Below, in pieces: positions 1 through 8,046 of a stretch of 46,084 bases of DNA. This DNA is from Mycobacterium sp. ACS1612 (GTDB taxonomy: Bacteria > Actinomycetota > Actinomycetes > Mycobacteriales > Mycobacteriaceae), in the NCBI RefSeq assembly GCF_001667505.1, contig NZ_LZHZ01000036.1, positions 1 through 46,084 of the forward strand. The letters run 5' to 3'. Position 1 is the first letter of the stretch, and each line of letters starts with the position of its first letter. The notes below the pieces were generated by a model, which searched no databases, had not been told where the DNA came from, and saw nothing but the letters and a program-made list of their open reading frames with translations. The position numbers were made by a program, and so were the translations under genes.

Positions 1-1
1 G

Positions 2-148
2 ATCACCGGACCCAACCACGCACTGCACGCCGTGCTCACGCTGCTGACCTTCTGGGCCTGCGGTGGCTGGGCCTGGATATGGCTGATTGTCGCCGTGGCT
101 AACCGGCGTCGCGTGCATGTCGTGACCACACCCCCGCCGCCCCGGTAG
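2..148 (+). CDS. C-terminal part of a small membrane protein (partial)
   Basis: This reading frame is open from the left edge to the TAG at 146-148 and encodes the last 48 residues of a protein. A hydrophobic stretch rich in Leu, Trp and Ala (about residues 8-32 of the visible part) is followed by Arg-Arg-Arg and a Pro-rich tail, as expected for one transmembrane helix with a positively charged cytoplasmic end. It converges on the minus-strand cluster that ends at 166, with 17 bases between stops, so it is not part of that operon. The family is not recognised and the start lies outside the window. Confidence 0.55.
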   Translation: MTGPNHALHAVLTLLTFWACGGWAWIWLIVAVANRRRVHVVTTPPPPR

Positions 149-165
149 GTGTCCCCCATCGCGCC

Positions 166-1131
166 TCAGCTCGGCACCCTGTCCAAGATGCGGTCGGCTA
201 TCGTCTGCACGCTGTCGCCAAGGTCGAAGCCCTGCGCGTCCACGTCGATGACGACATTCGCTTCCGATGTGATGGCCCGATCGGTGCTGAAACCGGATTT
301 GCTACCGCGCAAAGTGTTTCGCAACACCATGACCGTGCCGTTTTGCACCGGTTCTCCGACGTCGAGCAGGAGCGGATTTCCGTCGACGATCAGCGTCACC
401 GACTTCCCTGCGCAGCCGCGCCACTGGCCAACCGTCCGTGCCACGAGATTGGTTGCTGCTGCGGTGTTTTCAAACGTCGATGCGGTTTCGTTAAGCAGTA
501 TCATGCCGCTTTCCCCGTCACCAGAGAGCGCACGCGTGAAGGACGCGCGAAAAGAGCTGCGCTCATAGGCCGACGCACCCCCACCGAACAACGCGCCTAT
601 GCACTCGCGGGGGGTGACGTTGATTCCCTTGTCACCGTTGAGGCCTGGCCCCTCGTCTACCTTGGCGAGAGCGGGCGCATTGACCGCCTGCTTGACGTCG
701 TCGATGCCCAGCAGAAGCTGCGGCAGCTGGGCCGCCTTGACCAGCCGCTCGTCCGGGGCGGCGGGACTCCTCGCAGCAGGAGGGGGCGACGCCGCGGTCG
801 AGGGTCTGTCTGTTCCCGTGTCGACCACCACCCACGCGACCACCGCGACGAGCGCAATGACGATGAACGCGTAAGACAACGTCACCCCTACCAACGCCCG
901 GTCGCGCCCGCGTTGCCCGGTGCGCCGGATCTGCGCAAGGCCGAGATGACCCAGCACGGCGCCGACGGGGGCGAACAGGAACGCGAATACCAGCGACAGC
1001 GTCGCGAACGTGTTCGTCTGCGAATGAGGCGGGGGCGGGGCCGATATGACCGGAGGCTCCGGATACGGATTAGCGCCGAACAAGTCATCGTGGTCGCGGC
1101 CGGCCGAGCCGCCATACCAGTCCTGGTTCAT
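166..1131 (-). CDS. DUF4190 membrane protein with PknH_C-like extracellular sensor domain
   Basis: The protein has 321 residues. A short acidic, Pro-rich cytoplasmic N-terminus is followed by two membrane helices (about 43-66 and 80-103) joined by a basic RRTGQRGR loop, the DUF4190 pattern. A low-complexity Pro/Ala/Ser linker leads to a globular domain (about 138-320). Its spaced cysteines (in a REC and a WRGC context) and final DRILDRVP-type helix resemble the PknH C-terminal extracellular domain. I chose the ATG at 1131 because GAGGTGAG lies just upstream; an in-frame start at 1155 lacks this. It is the last gene of the long minus-strand cluster, about 50 bases after its neighbour. Inference: it senses something outside the membrane for the cytoplasmic GTPase machinery. 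The domain calls are fairly sure; the role is unknown. Confidence 0.8.
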   Translation of the reverse strand: MNQDWYGGSAGRDHDDLFGANPYPEPPVISAPPPPHSQTNTFATLSLVFAFLFAPVGAVLGHLGLAQIRRTGQRGRDRALVGVTLSYAFIVIALVAVVAWVVVDTGTDRPSTAASPPPAARSPAAPDERLVKAAQLPQLLLGIDDVKQAVNAPALAKVDEGPGLNGDKGINVTPRECIGALFGGGASAYERSSFRASFTRALSGDGESGMILLNETASTFENTAAATNLVARTVGQWRGCAGKSVTLIVDGNPLLLDVGEPVQNGTVMVLRNTLRGSKSGFSTDRAITSEANVVIDVDAQGFDLGDSVQTIADRILDRVPS

Positions 1132-1182
1132 CTGCAGCTCACCTCCCCTCGACATTAGCGGCCTGGGCCATGCGAGCGCGCG

Positions 1183-1497
1183 TCATCTGGCGGGAACGCC
1201 TGCGGCCGCGACAAGCAGCGCCACGACGACCACCGTGATGAACACATACGACAGCGTCACCCCGACCAACGCCCGGTCCCGCCCGCGTTGCCCGGTTTGG
1301 TGGATCTGCGACAACGCGAGATGGCCGAGAATTAGACCCGCGGGTGCGAATACGAACGCAAACACCACCGACAACGTGGCAAGCGTATGGGTCTCCTGCT
1401 GCTGTGGTGCCGGCGTCTCGGGGGCAGCAGGAGCGCTCGTGAAGGGATCAAACGGATCGGCACCGAACGGATCTCCGCGGTAGCCGCCGTGCGTCAT
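1183..1497 (-). CDS. Short DUF4190 membrane protein
   Basis: This 104-residue protein starts MTHGGY, as does the first gene of the cluster (18170-18862), so the two look like paralogues. An Asp/Pro/Phe-rich cytoplasmic segment is followed by two hydrophobic helices with a basic TGQRGRDR loop between them, then a very short tail. Unlike its three relatives in this window it has no extracellular domain. The ATG at 1497 is preferred over in-frame ATGs at 1503 and 1620 because GAGGAGG lies six bases upstream of it. It follows the GTPase gene by 37 bases. It could anchor a complex at the membrane, but no catalytic motif is present. Confidence 0.75.
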   Translation of the reverse strand: MTHGGYRGDPFGADPFDPFTSAPAAPETPAPQQQETHTLATLSVVFAFVFAPAGLILGHLALSQIHQTGQRGRDRALVGVTLSYVFITVVVVALLVAAAGVPAR

Positions 1498-1534
1498 TTC
1501 CATCCTCCTCATCGACCCCCCAGGCCGCCACAGC

Positions 1535-2692
1535 TCACAACACCCCGGACCCCGATGTGACCCAACGTACGGGGTCCGCGCAGCGAAAGGGGGCGATACC
1601 GCGCGGGTGCAGGCGGTCACCGCTGGGCGGCTGGCCGAGTGAGGACACCACGAAGTACCGGTGCGTCAACCTCTTTCCGGTGGAAGGGTTTTCGACAGCG
1701 GCCACCATCGTCCCCGCATTCAGCCGCGTCAGCAGGCTGCGTACTTCTTCGTGCAGCAGTTGTCCGCCCGCCTCGTCGTAGGCCGGCCAGTCGGACGTGT
1801 CACGCGAATACGCCGCGCCGGCGTTGGACATGATCAGGCTCCACTCGGAGCCCTGCACATCGCGCAGTATCCGCAGGGCGTCGAATTTAGACAGGATCAC
1901 CGCCAGCCTCGGGTGGCCGTGCCCGGTCGCCAACAGCACGTTGTTCAGCACGCTACGCGGGTCTCCCCCGCTGACCGACTGGGCGGGCAGCAGATCCTGC
2001 AACTGATCACGAATTGACTTGACCCGCAGTGGATCGAACATGAAGAAGACCGCGTCGGCGTTGGCGAAGAATCGGAACGGCGGCGCGCTCAGGTCCCCGG
2101 TCTCCAGATCCTCGCCCGCCACGTCACGCAGCACGAGGTAGCGCCGGACGTCATGCCAGATGCCGAGGCTGAAAATCAGGGGCTGCCGCTGCAGCGACGC
2201 CTGCGTGTGCACGGTCGGGGTCGGCGGGATGAGTCCGCGCTGCACGAAGAGCGGCGTCTCGTAGTGGGTGGAATACGCCGTGGCGGTGGCGCGCGTCGCG
2301 GGTTCCATTGAGGAGCCCAGGTTTTCGCACAGCAGCTGAAGTTGTTTGACCAGCACGGCGATGTACAGGCTCTTGCCCGTAGCGCGAGCGCCCGCCATGG
2401 CGATGCAGACGGCATGACCGTCGCGCCAGCCCTCCGGCAACGGGAAGTGACACACCGGGCACACTTCGACAACCGGGCCCTGCAGCGCCCTGCTGGCATC
2501 GGTCGCCGACGATGGCGGGCCGCGGTAGCCCGCAGGCCGGTCCCACCTGTAGAACGGCCCGCTCTCGGCGGGCGCGCCGTTGAACGCCGATGCGACCTCG
2601 TCGAGGTAGCGGCCGGCCCCGGCTTGCGGAGGCACCATCCACAAGTGGTGCGCCGAGGTCAGCACCGAAAAGCACCGCGGGCACTTCGTCAC
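1535..2692 (-). CDS. Zinc-ribbon P-loop GTPase of the GAP-associated (DO-GTPase-like) type
   Basis: The protein has 385 residues. Two CxxC knuckles (C4/C7 and C78/C81) predict an N-terminal zinc ribbon. A GTPase core follows: P-loop GARATGKS at 101-108, a switch II DxxG motif (DVAG, 190-193), SKFD at 268-271 in the place of the NKxD guanine-specificity motif, and an SSLG G5-like loop near 350. No signal peptide or membrane helix is seen, so it should be cytoplasmic. Its start overlaps the stop of the vWA gene by four bases (ATGA), implying translational coupling. With the adjacent GAP1-like protein it matches GTPase-associated conflict modules predicted from comparative genomics. GTPase chemistry is likely; the exact subfamily (for example DO-GTPase2) is an inference from motifs and neighbours. 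Confidence 0.8.
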   Translation of the reverse strand: MTKCPRCFSVLTSAHHLWMVPPQAGAGRYLDEVASAFNGAPAESGPFYRWDRPAGYRGPPSSATDASRALQGPVVEVCPVCHFPLPEGWRDGHAVCIAMAGARATGKSLYIAVLVKQLQLLCENLGSSMEPATRATATAYSTHYETPLFVQRGLIPPTPTVHTQASLQRQPLIFSLGIWHDVRRYLVLRDVAGEDLETGDLSAPPFRFFANADAVFFMFDPLRVKSIRDQLQDLLPAQSVSGGDPRSVLNNVLLATGHGHPRLAVILSKFDALRILRDVQGSEWSLIMSNAGAAYSRDTSDWPAYDEAGGQLLHEEVRSLLTRLNAGTMVAAVENPSTGKRLTHRYFVVSSLGQPPSGDRLHPRGIAPFRCADPVRWVTSGSGVL

Positions 2693-3618
2693 TTCAGCAC
2701 CCCCACCAGAGCGGCGGTGATCCGGTCCAGCACCTGCGGGTGCGCCAGTAATTCAGCCGACGCGTCGTGACCCTGCCGGGGTGAGGGCAGCCGCGGCCCC
2801 GCCGCATCGAACCGGCGGTCATCAGACAAAACAATGATCGGAAAGCGTTGCCGCACATCGGAAGTCGGAATGTCAACGCAGGCGATGGTGCGGGGACCAG
2901 GCAGCAATCGCGACCAGCGCGCACCAGCGGACCACCGCGGCGTCGCGTTCCGCACCGCATCGGCCAGGCCCGCATCGTTGCGGCCGCCGACCACCACCGG
3001 CGTGACATCAGCCCCCACGAACACCGCCGACACGTTGCGGATGCCTGCCGCCGCGCCAACGCCGACCACGATGTCGGTGGCCGCGGCGGCGCTGCCGTCG
3101 GCGAACCACGGCCGCATCGACGCCGAAACGTCCAGGGCCACCACAACCGAATCGTCGGGCCGCGCCGGCGTGCGACCGATCAGCTGCCGCGCGGAACTGC
3201 GCGCCGCCGACCCAAGCGGGCTCAGCGGCACGTCGGCCACCGCGATGACGCCGACGTCGATGTGGGATCCGTTCGGCCGTAATGCGGCCAGCACCACGTC
3301 CGACTCGCCGCTCACGTCGACCGGATCGAACAGCACCTGCACCGGATCGACGTCCGCGGGGTTGTCGTGCGCGATTTCGAGATGAACGACGGTCCCGGCG
3401 CCGAATCTCGCCGCACCGACCGGTCGTACACCGACGGTCACCTCGCCTGCGATCTGCGGCAACACCGCGCGATGGGCAGTCGGGCGCACCACCGGCTGGT
3501 GCGCACCGGCGCGTACATCCAATTCCGCACCGGCAACGGAACCGGTGACGGACACCGCGAGTGCCTCGTTCTGAATGCTGACGCGCTGATTACGCTCGCC
3601 CACAACATAAATCGGCAT
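2689..3618 (-). CDS. vWA-domain protein of the GTPase cluster
   Basis: The protein has 309 residues. The N-terminal ~130 residues are beta-rich and not confidently assigned. From about 155 there is a von Willebrand A domain with the metal-binding MIDAS motif DVSAS (D163, S165, S167), followed by alternating hydrophobic strands (AVFVGADV, PIIVLSDD). No signal peptide is visible, so it is probably cytoplasmic, unlike the secreted vWA protein in the same cluster. Its ATG overlaps the GAP1 stop by one base (TGATG) and its stop overlaps the GTPase start by four, so three genes are translationally coupled. vWA proteins commonly act as metal-dependent protein-binding adaptors beside NTPases; that role here is inferred. 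Confidence 0.8.
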   Translation of the reverse strand: MPIYVVGERNQRVSIQNEALAVSVTGSVAGAELDVRAGAHQPVVRPTAHRAVLPQIAGEVTVGVRPVGAARFGAGTVVHLEIAHDNPADVDPVQVLFDPVDVSGESDVVLAALRPNGSHIDVGVIAVADVPLSPLGSAARSSARQLIGRTPARPDDSVVVALDVSASMRPWFADGSAAAATDIVVGVGAAAGIRNVSAVFVGADVTPVVVGGRNDAGLADAVRNATPRWSAGARWSRLLPGPRTIACVDIPTSDVRQRFPIIVLSDDRRFDAAGPRLPSPRQGHDASAELLAHPQVLDRITAALVGVLK

Positions 3619-6041
3619 CAGCGACGCTCCCTGGCCGCCACTGACGGCGCCACCCGCAGCTTGGTCAGCAGTTTCCGGTTTCTGCGCAGCGCTGCGCCTT
3701 CGGGTTCGGCGCCTGACATCTTCGCCATCAACACCGCCGCGTCGTCGATCTCCTGGTCGGTGAAGATCCTTGTGGCGGCTAGCTGTTGGGCGGCTTGCGC
3801 CAACACACCGTCCACGCCGCGGGCGCCCTCACGCACCAGACCGGCGGCCAGCACCGCCGGTGCCAAGACGACGTGCTGCTCGGTCAACGCCATCACCTGC
3901 GCTACCGCGTTGGCGCCGAGCGCCGGGTCCTCGGCCAGCGCCGCACATCCCGGCGGGTAGGGCTGACCCGTGATCGCCGCGAGCACCGCCAACGTCAAGA
4001 GGCGCACTGTGAAGTCCGGATGCAACAGGTCGGGGGCAACCAGGGAAAGTGCGGTGTCCCAGTGCGCGCTGCAGCTGGACAGGTAGGTCTCCGTGCGGCC
4101 TTCGTCGACCCACATCCGCGGCTCGAGCAGCCGCACGCCGGCGCACGCCACAGCGGTATCGTCCGCGTTGGCCTCCGTCACCGCAGCGGCCAGTTCTCGC
4201 AGTGCCGCCGAGTCCGGCGCGCCCACCAGGGTCAACAGCGCCGACTGCCCAGGCGGTGCGCCACCGGCGGCCGCCAGCAGCGCCGCCGGTTCCCACACGT
4301 GCGCGGCGGCCATCTGCTCAAAGCACGGCGATCCGCTGACGCGCAGCCACCACAACAGCAGCCAGCCGTCGACCGAGTCGGCCGTGGCGCGCGCCCCGCG
4401 AAGCGCCGCACGCGTCCATACGGCGTCCCACGGGCAGGCGTGCGCCAGCTCGGACGGAGCAGGCGCGGCGACACCCTCCGCCAGCCAGCCGAGTACGTCT
4501 TCGTCCAGCGCGCCCCGCAGCGACTCGGCGGCCAGCACCAGCCGAACCTGTGTGCCGGTGCGCTGCCCGAGCCGATGGACCAGCCGCGGACCGGAATGCG
4601 GGTCGGTCAGCGTTGGCACCACATCGCGGCGCAGCGCCGCCGGGAGCCGGTCGTCGTCGACACCGGCGCGCATCAAGAAATCGACCAGCCGCAGCACCTG
4701 CTCGGCGCCGACGTCACGCGCCTGCTCCAGCGCGGGCCCGATCGCCGCGGACAGTTCGGCCGGGATCGAGCCGCTGTCAAACTTCCTCGGGCCCAACGGG
4801 ATTGGACCCAATTGACTCAACCAGGTGTCGTCGGTGATCGCGCGGCACGCATACGTCAGGTCGGCATGCTCAGCCGCCAGACCGGCGGGCGCGTGCTGCA
4901 CCGCCTCCCAGGCGTCGGCGGTCCTGGTGCCGACCAACTGCGTCATGACTCCCGAAATGGTGGCGCCGGCCGCGGAGCCGGGGTCCACCCCGCGAGGGGT
5001 GTGCGCCGCGATGACGCTGCGCGCCTCGGTGTGGGCGTCGGCGTAGTTGTCCGCGCTCGCCACCGCCATCGCCATCGGCCAGGCCGGTGGCAGTGCGGTG
5101 TCCTGAACCTGGGTGGCGTAGCGGTCGATGTCGTCGAGCACCGCGCGCGCCGAGCCCGGCTCGAGCAGCACCACCTGCGCCATAGCCGACCAAGGCGTCA
5201 CCGCGATGGGCTGCCCCGCCGACGTGCGATGTGGTTCTCCCCCAAGCTCACCCAACGACAGGGTCGCGGTCTCGTCGATCACCACCACCCCGGCGGGAAC
5301 CGCGCGCACGTCGACGACCGGCACCGCGGTCAGGTGCTGCTCGTTGTGCAGCGCCGCCGCCACCTGGTCGGCGCGATCGAACGTGGAGAAGTTCAGCTGC
5401 GCGGCCGTGCCAGGCGACATCAGGAAACTCACCAGGCCGATCCACTGCGCGGCGGCGTCGACGGACTGTACCCCGAGCACCACCGGCGGGCCGCCGTCGA
5501 GCGCGGCGGCGACCGCGTCGAGCAGGCCGAACAAAGTGGCCAGCCGCCATGTGCTGGTGTCCAGCGCGAACGTCAGCACACTGTCCTTGGTAACCGCAAC
5601 CGCCGGACCGGGCACCTCGTCGGGCAGGACGGCGCGCGCCACCGCGGCCGCCCCGTACGGACACAGCCAGCGCGGCGACCGCCAGCGCTGAATCGGCCGC
5701 TGCGGTGGCTCCGCCTCGGCAGCGCGGTCCAGCACGGCGTGGGCGAACACATTGCCGGGCCGGCCGGTGCTGTCGGATCCGGCCGGAACGGTATGCCAGT
5801 AGCCGGCTGTGCGGGCGTCGATGCGTCGGTACGCCAGCCGGCGCGGGCCCCGCTCGAGTTGTTCCGGTGTCGGGTAGGCCGGCAGCGGTTCGACGGCATG
5901 GAACGCGGTACGCATTCCGGCGAGCAGAGTTTGCGTTTCTCCGCCGGTCAACCCGCCTGCGACCTGCTTGATCTGCCAGCCGCCCGCGGAGCCCGGCGGG
6001 TCGAAGGACGTGTATGCCAGTTGGCCGTAGCGGTCGGTCAT
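3618..6041 (-). CDS. GAP1-like GTPase-associated protein
   Basis: The protein has 807 residues from the ATG at 6041, which overlaps the upstream stop by four bases; the frame stays open to 6518 but that would run deep into the previous gene. The N-terminal ~250 residues carry features I associate with the GAP1 N-terminal domain: an early Y-G-Q-L-xYTSF motif, then YWHT...DSTGRPGNVFAHAVL (about 81-105, with H101), then LNFSTFDR. The rest is a long Ala/Leu-rich, mostly helical region. No membrane helix or P-loop is present. The family occurs beside GTPases and is thought to be an adaptor or effector in predicted conflict systems; its biochemistry is not established to my knowledge. Confidence 0.7.
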   Translation of the reverse strand: MTDRYGQLAYTSFDPPGSAGGWQIKQVAGGLTGGETQTLLAGMRTAFHAVEPLPAYPTPEQLERGPRRLAYRRIDARTAGYWHTVPAGSDSTGRPGNVFAHAVLDRAAEAEPPQRPIQRWRSPRWLCPYGAAAVARAVLPDEVPGPAVAVTKDSVLTFALDTSTWRLATLFGLLDAVAAALDGGPPVVLGVQSVDAAAQWIGLVSFLMSPGTAAQLNFSTFDRADQVAAALHNEQHLTAVPVVDVRAVPAGVVVIDETATLSLGELGGEPHRTSAGQPIAVTPWSAMAQVVLLEPGSARAVLDDIDRYATQVQDTALPPAWPMAMAVASADNYADAHTEARSVIAAHTPRGVDPGSAAGATISGVMTQLVGTRTADAWEAVQHAPAGLAAEHADLTYACRAITDDTWLSQLGPIPLGPRKFDSGSIPAELSAAIGPALEQARDVGAEQVLRLVDFLMRAGVDDDRLPAALRRDVVPTLTDPHSGPRLVHRLGQRTGTQVRLVLAAESLRGALDEDVLGWLAEGVAAPAPSELAHACPWDAVWTRAALRGARATADSVDGWLLLWWLRVSGSPCFEQMAAAHVWEPAALLAAAGGAPPGQSALLTLVGAPDSAALRELAAAVTEANADDTAVACAGVRLLEPRMWVDEGRTETYLSSCSAHWDTALSLVAPDLLHPDFTVRLLTLAVLAAITGQPYPPGCAALAEDPALGANAVAQVMALTEQHVVLAPAVLAAGLVREGARGVDGVLAQAAQQLAATRIFTDQEIDDAAVLMAKMSGAEPEGAALRRNRKLLTKLRVAPSVAARERR

Positions 6042-8044
6042 GGCGCCACCGCGGAGAGCCGCAGATTCTCGACCGGCGGGTCCAGCAGCGCGATCGTGCG
6101 CAGTCGCGCGGGCGACGGGGTGTTCACGAACAGCCGGATCCAGCCGCGCAGCCCGTGCACGTTGGCCGTCCACATCTCGCCGGTGCCGTGCGTCGTCAGC
6201 GCCGACCACCGCAGTTCCTTCGACGCCTCCCCGACGATCTGACCGTGTTCGTTGACCGGCACCGCGTCGACGGCTTGCCCGTCGTGCATCGACAGCGGGA
6301 TGCGTTGCGGATTGTGGATCAACACGAACGCGGGAGAGCCGGGAAGCTCGTACTGCGAGCGCAACGCGACCGTGGCGTAACCGGGCCAGCCGTCGGGGTC
6401 CCTGGCGATCCGCACCGCGTACTGCAGGCGCAGCAGCCCGGCGTACTCCACGCTGCGGATCGCGCCCACAACGCGGCGGCCCGCCGAAAACGCCACCGGG
6501 GCCAGGTGCAGCGAGCACCCGGCGGCGGGTAACTCCTGGCGGGACAGCTGCATACCGCCGTATTTCTCGTACTCCTCCAGGGAGATCTCAAATGACTTGC
6601 CCGTCAACCCTTTTCGCGGATCGTGCCCCTTGGGCGCCAGATGCGCGACCACCGCCGCGGCGCCGGCAGGCCAGTCGAACGTGAGCACCTGTTTGTTGCA
6701 GTACTCCGCCAGGTTGACGTCGTGAATGACTCCGGTGCGTACCGAGGACACCGTGGTGCCCAGCAGTGCTCGACCGGTCAGCACGGTCACCGGGGTGAAG
6801 TAGGCCCGGCTCCAACTGTCGGGCCACGACACCCCCGACATCACCGCATTGTCGTGGCCGTGCTCGTCGCGGCGCAGAGACACCGGCTGCGTCAAGCGCT
6901 GGACCGGGTGCAGCCCGATCTGCTCGAGCGTGGCTTCGGGCAACTCGACCGCTTCTGCGCCCGCGCTGGGCGGGGTCTGGCTGCGGTAGATGACCACTGT
7001 GCCGGTCGGCGGCGGCGTCCACGTCAACTCGAAGCGCGTCCCGTCCTGGCTGTGGGCGCCCAACGACAGATCGGTCACCGGCGCCAGCACGGCCGACACG
7101 TCGACGGTCGCTTCGGTGGCCTCCGACAACCGGATGACACCGCCGATCGTGGCCGCGCAGCGCACCCGGTAGAGGTAGCGCTGCCCGCGCAGCGCCTCGG
7201 TGTCGACGAACCCGTCACGGGTGTCGCTGCCCCGCAGGATGCGGTGCTCGAGTCCCTCGCGGCCGGTCTCCTGCGCCGGGATGCGATAGACGAACACGTC
7301 GCTCACCGCCGACGGGACGGTCCACCGGCCGATGACCTGGCCGCCGTCTTCACGAATGGTGAAGTCCCGCACCGGGCTCACCAGCGCCGCCTCCGCGTGT
7401 TTGACCGGCTGAGCGGCCAACGCCTGTGCGCGGGTGGGTCCGCTGTTGACCCACACCTGGTAGTGGCGCACCGAACCACGCGGCGGCCGTTCGTCGAGCG
7501 CCGACGTAGCGGTGGTGACGCCGAGCAGATAGGCCCGGTCCGGCGAGTAGGGCGGGTCGTCTTCGTCGCTCACGATCCGATAGATGACGACGGTGTCATC
7601 CCCGGCGGGCGGGTATGGCGGCCACGTCAACTCGAGCGCACCGGACTGCGCTTCGTCGCGCCGCCGCCGCAGCCCGATGGGGTGCACGTCGCCGCGCTGC
7701 TCGCCCAACTGGAACGCCGCGAAATCATCTGTCTGATAAGGGATTTGCTCGGCAAGGGCATCGGTGGAAGGCGCGTTGTCAGTAACGACCGCAACGCTGC
7801 CCCTTCGGTTTTCCAGCTCGGCAAGCAGCCGGGCCATCTCGTCGGCGTGCTCGGCCGCCGAGGGCGGCAGCATGGCCCGGATCTGTGCGACGTCGGTGCG
7901 GCCCGAGCGCAGCACCAGACGAAGATGGGCTTCCTTGAAACTGGTGCGCGACACCGCACCGGCGTCGATGAGCCGCTGCCGCCACGCCATCAGCGCCGGC
8001 AGTCGCGGATCGTCGGCCGCGTCGATGTGCTGCGGGTCGGGCAT
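6038..8044 (-). CDS. FN3/Ig-like repeat protein of the GTPase cluster
   Basis: The protein has 668 residues. A helical N-terminus (about 1-100, Ala/Arg/Leu rich) is followed by at least three fibronectin type III-like beta-sandwich repeats. Each shows a W or LTW strand and a 'VVIYR' or 'VFVYR' strand, with a Tyr-x-Val/Arg strand near the end (roughly 135-210, 220-315 and 335-430); the C-terminal third looks similar but more diverged. There is no signal peptide, so these repeats probably sit in the cytoplasm, which is unusual for FN3 in bacteria. It starts two bases after the preceding stop and overlaps GAP1 by four bases. A scaffold role linking GAP1 to the membrane protein is a guess from position. 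Confidence 0.7.
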   Translation of the reverse strand: MPDPQHIDAADDPRLPALMAWRQRLIDAGAVSRTSFKEAHLRLVLRSGRTDVAQIRAMLPPSAAEHADEMARLLAELENRRGSVAVVTDNAPSTDALAEQIPYQTDDFAAFQLGEQRGDVHPIGLRRRRDEAQSGALELTWPPYPPAGDDTVVIYRIVSDEDDPPYSPDRAYLLGVTTATSALDERPPRGSVRHYQVWVNSGPTRAQALAAQPVKHAEAALVSPVRDFTIREDGGQVIGRWTVPSAVSDVFVYRIPAQETGREGLEHRILRGSDTRDGFVDTEALRGQRYLYRVRCAATIGGVIRLSEATEATVDVSAVLAPVTDLSLGAHSQDGTRFELTWTPPPTGTVVIYRSQTPPSAGAEAVELPEATLEQIGLHPVQRLTQPVSLRRDEHGHDNAVMSGVSWPDSWSRAYFTPVTVLTGRALLGTTVSSVRTGVIHDVNLAEYCNKQVLTFDWPAGAAAVVAHLAPKGHDPRKGLTGKSFEISLEEYEKYGGMQLSRQELPAAGCSLHLAPVAFSAGRRVVGAIRSVEYAGLLRLQYAVRIARDPDGWPGYATVALRSQYELPGSPAFVLIHNPQRIPLSMHDGQAVDAVPVNEHGQIVGEASKELRWSALTTHGTGEMWTANVHGLRGWIRLFVNTPSPARLRTIALLDPPVENLRLSAVAP

Positions 8045-8046
8045 CG

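Noticed and set aside
2689..3010. TerD-like domain in the N-terminus of the cytoplasmic vWA protein
   Set aside because: Some beta-rich similarity was suspected, but the calcium-binding and core motifs of TerD were not found, so the domain is left unassigned.
3786..6242. 818-codon plus-strand open frame
   Set aside because: It is antisense to the GAP1-like gene, Arg/Gln/His-rich, and has no hydrophobic or domain pattern; it is a high-GC shadow frame.
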